From NCBI GenBank assembly GCA_963965975.1, contig OZ014414.1, positions 3,571,501 through 3,635,500 on the forward strand: 64,000 nucleotides of DNA. Reading direction: 5' to 3'. The DNA is from Xestospongia bergquistia. Lineage: Eukaryota; Porifera; Demospongiae; Haplosclerida; Petrosiidae. Position numbers and translations under genes: made by a program. The notes beneath the pieces are model-generated. The model searched no databases and was not told where the DNA came from. It saw only the letters and a program-made list of their open reading frames with translations. Position 1 is the first letter of the stretch. Each line of letters begins with the position of its first letter. Shown here piece after piece: positions 34,801 through 46,567 of this stretch.

Positions 34801-36000
34801 AAAAAGTTGAAAAAACACAGTAGTGACACTGATATTAGTTTAGTTTATTTTTATAGACTTCATTTTGATTAATAAAATACATCCCCTTTATTTTGTGCAA
34901 TAACTTTTTGATTTGTTACAACATTCTTTAATCTTATGACTCAATAATTCTGCAATGCATGGACATTCTAATATAATGATCAAAATTCTCTATAGGTAAG
35001 ATTACTGCTTTATTTAATCCACATGTCCAACATTTTAAGCATTCAATCATCACATGACCGGTATTCACTCTCTATACACACCGATTTCCTATAATCCTTT
35101 TTAAGCTGAACATGTCTTCAAATATTTGCCTAAACATTTTGTAAAAAAATCAAAGCTTCATAAAGTTTATTCTACAGGCTAATTCTAACATTGTGACTAA
35201 ATTAAAAGTGAGTTAATGGTGGTATATATAACACAAAAATAGTAAGGTTTTTCTTTCAGATTAGGTAAAACTAAATTCTTTCCCTTTTTTCAACTGTTTG
35301 ACTAGATTTTGTTAACCAAATTTCATTGATTAAAGATTATAAAAGTTTGTATCAAATTTATCAAAAATGAAGCAAAAGGTATTAATTATACTGCAGAGTG
35401 AAAGAGGTAAGATATTCAAGGATGGAGACAGATATATTATTGACAGTGTTAGGTCTCACAAAAGATAAATTTCCGAAAAATAATTTGAACTTTGTCACAA
35501 GAATATCAAAGTTAATAGAGCCAAACAACTTTATGAAATGTTGTAGAATGGTTATCTAGTCTTGAATTGAAAATAGATAATGTTGAAAGAAACAAATATA
35601 AAAGAGATAGAGAATGGGAATGTATGATAGGAAGATCAAGATACGAAGAATGCGCTGTCAGAAGATATTAAGACAAGAAAGTGGACTGATTTTGTGTGTG
35701 AGTGTGTGGGTGGCTGCAGTGGATTTCAATTTTTTTTGTTTTGAAAGTGATTGATTTGGAACTGGTATATAGTTTTACTTTTTGGTTTTTGGTAACAATA
35801 AACATTTTTGTGACAATAATACATTATGACTCTGTAGACTATTTTCTATGTCAATTGAGCATTGCCTTAGTTTCCTTTAGTTTTTTGACTACATCTTCTG
35901 AGTAGGAAAATCAAAGAGTCATGATTTGGTAGTGACTACTTTCTCCCACAATCCACCTAATTATGAAAATCAATTCATTTTCTACATTGTCTGGATCTGG
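34801..36000. other. No gene seen
   Basis: AT-rich sequence. The ORF at 35702-35905 is hydrophobic and low-complexity and lacks splice or homology support. Confidence 0.5.
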
Positions 36001-36099
36001 ATATTCAAAAGTTATCTAAGGCCAGACAAATAGTTCACCAGTATTGAATGATATTAATATTGATGTAAAGTTCTATAGTATTAGTTGTATGGCATATCA

Positions 36100-36364
36100 A
36101 ACTGTAATTGTTAAATGCCAATCCAACCTTACCTCCGTGCAAATCACAAACCATCTTAGTTTTGTCATTAAGCTTTTCATCTAACTTATGAGAGGTGATG
36201 TCTTTGCCAGTTCCAGAAGCACCTGGGACAGAAACTTTGTCCATTTAGTGGTGACATAAACCTCCTTCATAGATTTGTCGAGTAACTTCTTCTTGTTAGT
36301 ATCTAACATATAAATCTGACATAAACCTCCTTCATAGCGTTGTCAAGTAACTTCTTGTTAGTAC
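36100..36364 (-). pseudogene. GTPase exon remnant, copy E, internally deleted
   Basis: The minus strand starts after a GTTAG acceptor at about 36365 with the family exon start. That start (CTAACAAGAAG to GAAGGAGG-type sequence) is duplicated in tandem. SVPGASGTGK is then fused directly to HKLDEKLNDKTKM, removing about 130 codons that include the DTGGQ motif. It then degenerates. It is clearly dead. Confidence 0.8.
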
Positions 36365-37700
36365 CTAACATATAAATGAAATAAAATTTAAATATACAAT
36401 GTTAAAAAGGATGATATAACACATCATACTGATTAGACTTCTAAATTTGGTAGATATTTTAAATTTCAGATTCAATCTTTTAGTACTACCTAGAATATAG
36501 TCAGTTCCTATTGTTTAGTTTAAGAAGTACAAGTACATAACTTTGTGTACATGTGCAAAGGAATAGGACTTGTGGGTGTGGTTACAATAGGACATAAATT
36601 TATATGGCTACCACAAAAGTGGACACATGTATAGTTGACTGGAGTCATAATTTCAGTAACAATTACAAGCAACATGTTTACAATAGTATGATATATAATG
36701 TTTGAACTTTCATTGTTATATAATAAGTTGATAAAAGCTTAGTGTTCATATTAAGGTGACAAATGGTTCATATTAATCACTTTTTGATAAATCAGTGGGT
36801 GTAAAATGTTGTGATAATTATTGTGATAATAAGCCACTAGTATATTGATAAATAATTTATATTAGTACAATAAAGTTATAAGGTCTTGTGGTCAGGAATC
36901 ACTGACACAATTTGGAAACATTCACATACTGTCCTTGAAACATTGACAAGTGGGTATGAGAAGCAAAAATGGAATTTGTTGAGGATGTTATCTGTAATTG
37001 TCCTTGTAGAGTTACCCATACACTAAACTTTTCTCTAATGACAACAGTATAAATACATACTTAATAATTAGGAGATAATATATACACTGGACTCCTATAT
37101 GAATCCTTGAATAAACCATCCCAGGATATACTAAGTACAAAAGTATTCAGTATTAAGTGATACATATGTTGTAAAAATCAATTGGTTGATTTAACTAATA
37201 TAAAGGTTGCATGTGCAAAACATAAACACTAAAAACTAATGTATTAGGAAATTGATCTTTATGTAGTTAGTACATAAACAATAGTGTATTAGTAATAAAA
37301 ACAGTAGTGTGCTTGCTTTTTGACAAAAATATGTTTGAATTACAACCTGTATAACCCAACAATGGTTAAACCAACTAATCACTTTTTACAGTCTAGATAT
37401 GTAGCGGGTGTCTGAGACTTACCATCCATGTACTAAACTATCCAATTATACTAGTTTTGAGGGATATGTATGCACGAGAATCATGAACTGACCATTTCAA
37501 GACAAACTGCAGTTTGTGTGGATACTTAGCACTAAGGAATGAGTATACCTCGAATTGTGATTATGTCAAGATATACCAGTGATACTTGATATTGAGGAAA
37601 ATGAATGTACTAAACACACCCATAGTTTAAGGATACTCTTTGTTAATATTGGTCCAGTTTTAAGGGATACTTAATTGTAAGGAGTATTATTTAATATACT
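36365..37700 (-). other. Inverted duplicated upstream intron of copy E
   Basis: Reverse-complement matches to 21050-23520 and 1700-2900 run through here; for example 36500-36660 matches 23220-23390. No exon is seen. A MITE (37170-37390) is inserted. Confidence 0.6.
37170..37390. mobile_element. MITE, family with TTGGTTGATTTAAC ends, copy 1
   Basis: Left end GTAAAAATCAATTGGTTGAT and right end ATGGTTAAACCAACTAATCA followed by CTTTTTAC are inverted repeats. The interior carries a second inverted pair (CTAATGTATTA). It is homologous to 38540-38790. Confidence 0.75.
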
Positions 37701-38539
37701 GATAATATCCGAGATAACAATAAATTAATTATAATAACAAAGTATCACATTATAAATACTTAATGTCTTAAAAAGTTTCATTTTAAATGTATGTGGTATT
37801 GATTAAGTGTTTTCAAATGAACACTCCAATTATCAATAAATATACATGTAATTTAATACAGAAGTTGGAGTACAGAAATATAATTACATTAACTAGAACA
37901 TCCAAGAGCACACAATACTGAGAACATTCCACTTAATAATAACATAGGTATGTCAAGTAACTTGTCATATGTATCTATATGTACAATTATCTAAATGTAA
38001 CAAACAAATATTAAACCATATCATCTAGTTATTGGAACGTTCACTATTTAAAGAGAATGACTTTGTAATATTATGTAGTTGCACCAAATTTTCTTTCTGT
38101 ATAATGACAAAAGAAGACTACATACCTATCAAGGCATGCTCTTATGCTAAATTCTTTGTTAGTGATTAACAAAATAAATACAGAAGTAGCTATAAAGGTC
38201 ATTCGTGTTTATTAAGTTACCTATTCTTGGTCATGGGTTAAGCTCAATATCACCTGATAAAATAAGAAGCGAAAGAAAGAATCTTATTGCAAATATTAGG
38301 TCTTTAATTGTCCTGATTGTAATGACTCCACATATCATATTACTGCTGTTAATATTAGGAAATATTTTAGTCTAAGTTGTATATGATATTTGATAACATG
38401 CCCATAACCCAATACTCACTCTCTATTAACATATATCAATCATTACTACATTGAGAGAATAATTTCCACAGGTAAATAGAATAATTCACATGATATGAAC
38501 AATAGACATACTATGTGGATCATTCAAATAATTATATCA
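37701..38539. other. No gene seen
   Basis: AT-rich, without supported exons. Confidence 0.45.
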
Positions 38540-38790
38540 TTACATTGTATAAATTGATTGGTTGGTTTAACTAATAAACAGTTATATATACAGTTTGCAT
38601 ATACATAAAGTAAACATAATACTATTTTGATTACTAATGTATTATAAAATTGATGTTTATGTAGCTACATAAGCAGTAGTACATTAGTAATATAAACAGC
38701 ATTGTGATTACTTTTTACAAAAATAAGATTGCAATTACAATATACATAACCAAATAATGGTTAAATCAACCAATCAATTTTACAATGTAA
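38540..38790. mobile_element. MITE, same family, copy 2
   Basis: The termini TTACATTGTA..AAATTGATTGGTTGG and their complement at 38760-38790 are inverted repeats of about 35 bp. The interior is about 80% like copy 1 and non-coding. Confidence 0.78.
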
Positions 38791-40093
38791 ACACTATCTT
38801 TTTATATCACTTGGTGTTGTTTATAATTACAAATTTATTCTGAGAGCTTTCTATATCTTTATTTAGACCCCTTGTTGGAGTGATCATACAATTTTGTTAA
38901 TACAATTTTGTTTTGTTAAATCAATTTTGTTAATATTTATAGAGACTGGATGGTGTGCTTTAGAACCATTTGAAATGCTTGAGATAATTATCCTCATGCT
39001 TCACAGGCAAATTGGTCCCTTACCATTAAAATAACTTTGGAGTCCTATAAATATGGCTCTAAACTACATGCTATTTGTATGCAAAGTTTATTAGTAGAAT
39101 AGATAGAAAAGGTCTAGACTATCTTTATGATTTGAAGTATTAAGATTAAAAAAATTAACATAACATTTTTGATGGTATTATTGATGTAATGGACTGTACT
39201 TTGCCAATATGAAACAATTTAGCTAAAACAATCTATGGTAAAACTTACAAAAGATTTCACGCCTTGATCAGTCATACCTAATTTGAAATATCTGCATGTA
39301 CTAATATTATTTAAATTCATTGATTGTGACATGCATTTGAAGCTACTTTATGTAGGTTATTCTTTTTAAAAATCTTATACAACAATACAAAAGAGCTCTC
39401 AATCATTTAGCATTCAAATGAACAACAACCACTTTGACATGAGTGAGATTTATACAGTTAAAAAAGAGATGTGTTTTTTAAAGTCTGAAAGCGAGGCAGA
39501 AACATTTTTCTTGTGAATATTTATTAGAAACATAGCTACATATCTATTTTAATCAAGTGATTATAATGTTGATGCTATGTCTTGTCTAATAGTTATTATT
39601 CATTAAACAGCTTGAAAGTTACACTTCATTTTTATGATCCAAATTACCTTAGTAACAATATTGATATCAGCATTTTGGTTGACCTAAATAACTGTTTTAA
39701 CAGTAATTTATGCAAGATGTTTAAACTATATACAGTTGAGTGTAATCTGAGGGACTGGTAAACAACATACAAACAGAAAAAAAATCTTAGAATATACTAT
39801 TAAGTCAATAGTCCATCTGAAAATAATATAACACAGCATGTGAATCATACAACTCTATAGTCGACCAGACTCTCTACATGGTAGTAATTGATCAATGAAT
39901 TATAGCATGAGTCTCAATAGCATTAGCTCAGAGATCGGAAGAAACTAGAAATATTAACAGTTAAGGCTAAATCAAGCCACATTAACTTTAAGCTAATACA
40001 TTATTGTATAGTTAAATATTTAAGATGCTTTAGTATTGTCTCTTTGGGAGATATTATGATCTTGGAAACCATAAAGGTATTGTAAATGCAGTG
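38791..40093. other. Unassigned stretch, possible old element
   Basis: No intact ORF. Short plus-strand fragments such as KVTLHFYDPNYLSNN near 39620 look protein-like but belong to no family I can name. Confidence 0.3.
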
Positions 40094-40514
40094 ATTTAAT
40101 ACAACTGGTGTCCTCAAATTGGAAGATATTTTCTATATATATGCACATCAATAGTTGATTAAGAGAGAGTATATGATGATATTATATCATTCTTTATGTG
40201 TAATTTTAGCTACTTGAGTAGCTGGTTGAAAAGCATGTCCATATTTCTGAAACTTCTCCTTATTTCAAATTGATAATAAAATTATAGAAAGATTCTGATC
40301 TGCAATATCTAAAATATATTGACAAATATTGACAGTAGCTAATGTTTTGATGAAGTGAGAATGTAATATTATAAATGTCTCAGGATTAGCTGTCAAGTCA
40401 ATTAAAGTACATCTAACAAAACACAACAACTGCAATAATAATTATTGAAAGTTCATTTGATTGGTTAGCAATAGATTAATGGTCTAATCAGATTGTTCAG
40501 AATATTTTAAATAA
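40094..40514 (+). repeat. 421-bp direct repeat, right copy
   Basis: About 99% match to 33387-33807, same orientation. Confidence 0.92.
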
Positions 40515-40899
40515 ATTGAAATAGACTTAGATGATAGTAGGAATGAGTAGAATGTTTCTTATTTCTTCGTTGCAGTGTTTTTTTGCGTTGTAGTACTAGT
40601 TCTTTGAGTGGGCGTGGCCTTCTGTTTTTGGAATGTACTTATCTTGTGGTTGTAAAATAGAGCAATTAGGCATTTTTGAGGATAGTGAAATAGGTGATCA
40701 CTAGCTACAGTGTAAGGTGAACAAAAAGCTTCAGCTTTAGTATGTTGCTTTTGTCTGTAGCAAGACATGTGAAGCTTCTAGTAAGATGTATCATAATTAC
40801 AAACCACAATTTCAAGACAATAGTTATACAATGCAATACAACACAGTACAAACATTGACAATTAAGTAATATTTATATAGTTTATTTATGTAGCTAAAT

Positions 40900-41175
40900 G
40901 ATAATTACCATTCAATTGTTCTATTTCAGTCTCATCAACCGCAACAATATTATCAGCTACTACATCAATTTCATCATCTATATATATATAATTTTTTTGC
41001 TTTTATTGAAATAAATTATAATCAAAAATGTCATGTTCTATGAAATACTGAAGTTTCTGGGTAAATCGATCAACGTACGAGATGTTATACACACGAAACG
41101 CATAAATGCGTCGTCGGCGCTGGTGAACAATCAGCCACCGACGCATAAATGCGTCGGTGGCGCGGAAAGGGTTAA
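40900..41175 (-). mobile_element. 5' end of a second piggyBac family
   Basis: On the minus strand it begins TTAA then CCCTTTCCGCGCC, followed by a hairpin-forming pair of CACCGACGCATTTATGCGTC blocks. An acidic coding stretch follows (IDDEIDVVADNIVAVDETE) ending at a possible donor. This TTAA, terminal repeat and acidic N-terminus layout mirrors the intact piggyBac at 16450, but the sequence differs. The catalytic core and other end are missing. Confidence 0.5.
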
Positions 41176-41405
41176 CCCCAAAATCTCTTCTTTGCAAACA
41201 CATAAAGAAATTATTAATAGGAACATACTTTATTTGATCAAAGACAACAGCTTGACAGATCAACAGCAACTAATAAATAATAAAAAAAGTATGGACATTC
41301 AACTATACAGTAAGTACAGTCTCTCTTAGCTCGGGGGATGTCTGTGGAGGAGTGGAGGTGTGACAGAAATACGGAAATAACTGTAATTCGTAAAACGGTA
41401 AGCGC

Positions 41406-42498
41406 CAGGGCCTCCAATGTTAGGGAAATTTCCCTAAAACTAGGAAATAATTGATTAACTTAGGGTCCAGGGGAGGAATTTTTAAAAATTAAGGAATTTA
41501 GGGATTTTATAATTTCAAACCTTTAATAATATTCATAACTAATAATAAATTCAAAGCCTGTTTAAAATCTATTTTTGATAAACATGCATGATTGCATACA
41601 TGTAAAATTTACTGATTAGCAGGCATACATGATACATGACAAAACAAAGAAAAGAAATAGTATGAAAACAAAAACTTTAGATGCTATTATTTTGACTAAA
41701 CGAAACTTGCCTTGCACTTGTGTGGAATTAAAATCTGACAGTTCCATGTGCAAATGCAGGCCCATAGCCAGGGGGGGGGGGGGCATTTGGGGCTTGAGCT
41801 CCCCCTTTGGCCAAAATACACTGATTATTACACTCACACTTAATTACATTGATCAATGGGTGAGCTGATGCACTGTTAGCTACAGCTACATGCACAAACT
41901 GCAAACATAACTCACCATTAGCACCTACAAACCACTGAATAAGACTCAATGGATCAGCTTGTTCCTATGATGCAATACTTTTTTCTTATTTTGTAACTAT
42001 ATATTATATAGAATTTTAATTTAGTAGCTATCCACTCAGCTATCCAGCAGCATAGAAACTAAGTACAGGTGTAACAGTATACTATGTTTGCTAGGAGGCA
42101 TCCACGTTGCTTGCAACTTGAGAACATTATTAACAGTTAGTATTATACATGTTTTAACTCTGCATGGTATGAATCTCTTTCTTTCTTTAATATGACAAAG
42201 TAAAGTCATGGGTGTGGATATGGATAGTCACTGATTAAGGGTGTGGTTTAATCTTTTACAAACAAGCCCAAGAAAATCCTGGCTACGGGCCTGAAATGTG
42301 TCAACTTAGAAATGTATGATAGTGATGAAAGTTCTGACTCTGACAATGACTAAGTATTGGTTTTTCTAGAGAAAATTCAAGGAAATATTGTAAACTTTAA
42401 GGGGGGACTAGGGGGTTACTAATTTTGTATTTAGGGAAATAAAGGGAAAAATTTTAGTTTCCGTAGGGGAAAATCAAATTTTGAGGTTGGAGGCCCTG
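41406..42498. mobile_element. hAT-like non-autonomous transposon
   Basis: The termini CAGGGCCTCCAA and TTGGAGGCCCTG are inverted. They are flanked by GTAAGCGC (41398-41405) and GTAAGGGC (42499-42506), an 8-bp target duplication with one mismatch, as expected for hAT. There is no transposase. A short acidic tail with a stop (SDESSDSDND*) at about 42320-42352 may be the last trace of coding. Another element is nested inside. Confidence 0.8.
41757..42293. mobile_element. Nested DNA element inside the hAT-like element
   Basis: CAGGCCCATAGCCAGG at the left and CCTGGCTACGGGCCTG at the right are inverted repeats. AAATG lies on both sides (41752-41756, 42294-42298) as a 5-bp duplication. A run of 12 or more G follows the left end. 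It is non-coding. Confidence 0.75.
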
Positions 42499-42509
42499 GT
42501 AAGGGCAGA

Positions 42510-43110
42510 TCTTGATTGAGTAATTCATGTCTTGGGTCTTTTTTAAAGTCTCTTGATATATAGATTATCTGGATTATATTTAGTGACGTAGTTCTAAATA
42601 TAGCAAGCAAAAGAAACTTTAAATGCATTAAGTAGCTAGCTGATATCAACTGAGATGCAAATACTGTCATTATGGATCCTGTCTATAGAAAACAACAGAT
42701 AAAAATTGATGTAAATGTGACCTTACATGTGGCCTGTATTATAATAATAATATTATGACTGCTATATATACATATATATAAAACAGACAGATTTGTGTGA
42801 ATAATAAATAATTTCCTTTTTAATAGTAACATAATTTTTGCAAGATTAATTCATTAGCTCTTTCTAATTCATAATCCTATCTAAGAAATCATAAAATGAA
42901 AAGTTATATTTGATTCTAACCCCTGTGTACTAGATTACATGAAGTACCAGCTGTGGATCCCTTGGGTTGTATGATCAATTGACTAAAGTCCCTACATGGA
43001 GTGATTAAACTCTTTGATATATATAAAAGTTAGGTCAACTGTGTTTTTACTACATATAAGATATAATAATATTAATTAGTATTTTTGTGTATTCATTAAA
43101 GTTTTTCGAT
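42510..43110. other. No gene seen
   Basis: AT-rich, without supported features. Confidence 0.45.
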
Positions 43111-43243
43111 ACAAGTAACCTATAATGTTCAACAATGATATATCAATTGCTCTACCAAGATTTACTAACAAATGGCAGAAATTAAATTAAAATCATGCAT
43201 CAGATATTATACTTACACTGTAAAAGTACATGTATATGACCAT

Positions 43244-43245
<2 letters not shown>
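43110..43245 (+). repeat. Segment duplicated in inverted orientation at 57490-57640
   Basis: The stretch with TATATCAATTGCTCTACCAA and CTTACACTGTAAAAGTACAT matches the reverse complement of 57490-57640. It includes the adjoining CT microsatellite, which appears there as GA. Confidence 0.75.
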
Positions 43246-43320
<75 letters not shown>

Positions 43321-43342
43321 TATATATAATATATATATTATA
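43246..43342. repeat. (TC)n-(TA)n compound microsatellite
   Basis: About 17 TC units run directly into about 19 TA units, then a degenerate TA tail. Confidence 0.95.
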
Positions 43343-43349
43343 TATATTA

Positions 43350-44420
43350 ATCTAAGGAGCTATCCTGATTTCATTTGTAATATAATTATTGATGATAATA
43401 TATATTGACATCCTATCTTAGTGCCTTTATATAGAATTAAGTTTTGCATGGTTACACTTAACCAGTTCACATTGTATTCTATATGTATGTATAATTATCA
43501 TTACAATAGATATAGTCCATTAGCTAGTGAGGCTGTGGGCTATGCAATAAGAAACCAATAAGAAACCAAAATTAATCACTTAAAGAAACTTGCACAGAAC
43601 ATAGTCAACTAAATCAATGTATACCATTCACATTAACATTTTAAATCAGTATGATAGATCATTGGAATTGGTCTCTATTATACATGTATACATAAACATA
43701 TAACTATAATATTAGTCAATGCTAAATTCAATCTATCAGTAAGTTGTACATGCTGTATTGTTTACATAAACTGAATGTGCTTCCTTATATTAACATAATT
43801 TTAATGTACATACACTGAATAACTGATATGTAGGTGCAGTATGGTTCAACATTAAATTGTCTTAATAGAAAACAATCTATGTTTCATTATAAAAATGTCT
43901 TAATAAAAGCATTGATAAACCAAAAAGCTGAATCATAGTCAAGTGGTAATGCATAATATTACTGACTACTACACAATGTCTGTACTGCCATTCCTACTTT
44001 GGATTGTTTCTACAACCACTGATAATTAGTGAACTTCTATTTTCTAGTACATTATTAAATTAGTCATTAATTACTATATATCAAAGGGAATAACCCAGGG
44101 AAAGTCAGTGGTTTTCCCCCAACAAACAGCTGTACTTTTGTGGTTAGAAGCAATAGCAGTTATACATGTATAGACTACAAAGGAAACGTTGAGACAGTTT
44201 ACTACAAATGTAGATGTAGAAGGTCTGGGATCATATCTTATGCTCTTATTTTGAATTTCAGCTGACAGACATTGAACCATGACAATCTATATGATAATAA
44301 TGACATTGCCTATGTAATATGACTATTTAAATGTAGAAAACAGAGTATTTCAGAAAAAATAACATTTTAGTACATCACATTATTAAGTAGTGACTGATAT
44401 CAATGTTCTGAAGCATAAGA
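43350..44420. other. No gene seen
   Basis: AT-rich, no supported exon on either strand. Confidence 0.45.
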
Positions 44421-44537
44421 GTCAACTATTGATATTCGGACACCATGTATATTCGGACGTCTTCCCTCTTCAGTAGAAATGAGAAGCAGTGAAACTGGTA
44501 CATAGAAATGTAGGTCATAGATAGGTAAAACACTAGA

Positions 44538-44909
44538 TGTGGAGAACTGCCATTTTCAACTTTGCTCTTATCCACAATGATCAAAAAACGCACCCGTCTA
44601 AGTTCGGATAAAATATTCTATTGTCGTACATTTGGCTCTTTTCATTGAAGATGAAACGAAACCGTTGGCAACTAACAGTAAACAAATGTCTTACTAAACC
44701 TCTACAGATTCTGCTACAGAACGTTTAAATGTATTAGTGGCTTTGGCAGTGTTCCATGATCCAAAAGTAGAAGGCGTGGCATGTATAATCGTCCGTATTT
44801 AAACACGACTTGGCACATGCTGAGTGAAAACGTCGAGACACTCTTGACTCAGTCGTGTTGTTAGAGTTCTCTATTTCAACTTGCAGTACAAAGTCAATAC
44901 ATTTTACCA
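44538..44909 (+). repeat. Left long inverted arm of the Tigger element
   Basis: It matches the reverse complement of 49371-49766, with AACACTAGATGTGGAGAACT at its outer end and CTATTTCAACTTGCAGTAC at its inner end. Confidence 0.88.
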
Positions 44910-44949
44910 CTATTCAACTACTACTACTGTTTTTTTTTGTCATTTTAGC

Positions 44950-46200
44950 CATCATTCAAAGTGTTGTCCACCAAAAAGACATAAATTGATGGTGAACTGT
45001 TTGATCTGTTATGGTTCAGGCATCATTATCTGTCTCATACTCCACCGCTTCGTCCATTGCTTTTATTGTTAGATAGACACTCATCTCATTAGACACCATC
45101 TGTTATTAATAAAGCTGCAGAGGAAGGAATAATTATGTTTTGTTTACTACCTCATTCTACACACTTGACTCAGCCCCTTGATAAAGAATGTTTTTCAATT
45201 TTAAAGAGATATAGGCGAGAGGAGTGCCATAATTAATTAAGCTCGAACCCTGGAAAGGTTATCACCAGATTTACATTTTGTCAGGTTTTTTGACGTGCCT
45301 GGACTCAAAGCATGACAATGGAAAATGTTATAAGTGGTTTTCATACCACTGGAGTTTACCCTATTAATAGAGCAGCTGTTTTTATTAAAACACCGGTAAA
45401 ATCTATAATGGCAGATTTATAAGCCAAGAAAATCCATTACCTTCCCCTTTATAGACTATCTCTATCAAGTCATACATCTCCAGTACATAATACTATCTTC
45501 ACTACTGAAGAGATATTACGTTTTCAACGACGTTATGATTAAGGCTATGATTTAGAGACTGATGTACGATATAACAAGTGGGTTGAAATGTATCATCCTC
45601 AAGGTACACCACAGCCTTTATCACCACATGTTGGAGAGCTTTTTCTGTTTCATGTTCACCTGATACTTCTAGACCTGAAGTGGAAAAATGGCATGGATCT
45701 CAAAGTTGTCAACTTACCTCAGTCACCACTCTTTCCAAATATTTAAATGAAATGCCAAATACAAAACTTCCAAGAAAAGAAGCAAAGACATCTGCTCGTG
45801 TTTTGATAAGCAACGAAAATCGTAAGATGCTTGAAGAAAAAGAGAGGAAGAAAAAGGAAGCTTTGGAAGAAAGGAAAAGAAAAAAAATGTGCCCTAGAAG
45901 AAAGAAATAGGAAGAAAAAAGAAGCTGACCTTAAGAAACTTGCAAGAGAAAGATCAAAAAGTAATTGCATTAATATAATGAATACTTAATCAATTAATAC
46001 TCTTTGTATTTACTACATGCAGAGAATCCTATGGCAATTGAAGAAAAAGAAAAAACAAAATTAGAAGAAATGAGAAAGAAGGAAGTGAAAAAAGAAAAAA
46101 GAAGTAAGTATATATAAATTATAGATACTGCAACTTACACATTCTTGCTTTGATTAGATCAAGCTAGGATTGCTCAGTTAAAAAAGCTGAGAATGATAGA
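44950..46200 (+). pseudogene. Tigger transposase, core end and coiled tail
   Basis: The plus strand, with frameshifts and stops, reads LSHTPPL, LLLLLDRHSSH (Gly of DGHSSH changed), INKAAEEGIIMFCL, HLTQPLDKECFS (third Asp), FHTTGVYPINRAAV and a C-terminal domain with FTTEEILRFQRRYD. A Lys/Glu-rich coiled segment (MLEEKERKKKEALEE) ends at a GTAATTG donor near 45960. A further exon at 46021-46102 (ENPMAIEEKEKTKLEEM) lies between TGCAG and GTAAGT. The N-terminal half is missing on this strand. Confidence 0.78.
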
Positions 46201-46229
46201 CTCTTAAATTTTGATTCCACAATATTATT

Positions 46230-46530
46230 TTAGAAAGTACTTGCTCTAAAAAGTCCTTTACTGGTTCAGCCCCTATTGGCAGTTCTCAATCTACATCAAA
46301 TAATCCCACTGAAGGTAGGTATTTACATAATTCATCTTAAGTCTAGCACCTTGTCAACCAGTATCAAATGAAGGTATTCTTATATTATACTGCAATTAGG
46401 TTGCTCGTTGCTTACAATACCTGAAGAACTAGAGAACAGTTTAAATGAAGGTATAGTGTTAACTTATTGAATTAGGATATATACCACAACAGTTACTACA
46501 GGTATCTCCAAGTCTACAATAGGTGAGTTT
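46230..46530 (+). pseudogene. Small exons of the Tigger C-terminal tail
   Basis: Candidate exons sit between good splice sites: 46233-46313 (ESTCSKKSFTGSAPIGSSQS), about 46400-46450 (GCSLLTIPEELENSLNEG) and about 46501-46521 (GISKSTIG). Each starts after AG and ends before GTAGGT, GTATAG or GTGAGT. Ser/Thr-rich. They precede the 66-nt exon array. Confidence 0.45.
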
Positions 46531-46567
46531 GTCTTGTATCTTTTAATTATTCATTATAATAATCTAG

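Noticed and set aside
35702-35905. Hydrophobic 67-residue ORF
   Set aside because: T-rich sequence yields Phe/Ile/Val by chance; no domain, paralogue or splice signals.
38900-39800. Possible LINE or transposase remnant
   Set aside because: Only isolated short peptides look protein-like, no ordered motif set was found, and the strand is uncertain.
40559-40768. Minus-strand ORF rich in Lys/Thr near the second piggyBac end
   Set aside because: It could be a later exon of that element, but no piggyBac motif is present and it starts within unrelated sequence, so it was left out.
43172-43408. ORF of SLSLSL and YIYIYI repeats
   Set aside because: It is the translation of the TC/TA microsatellite.
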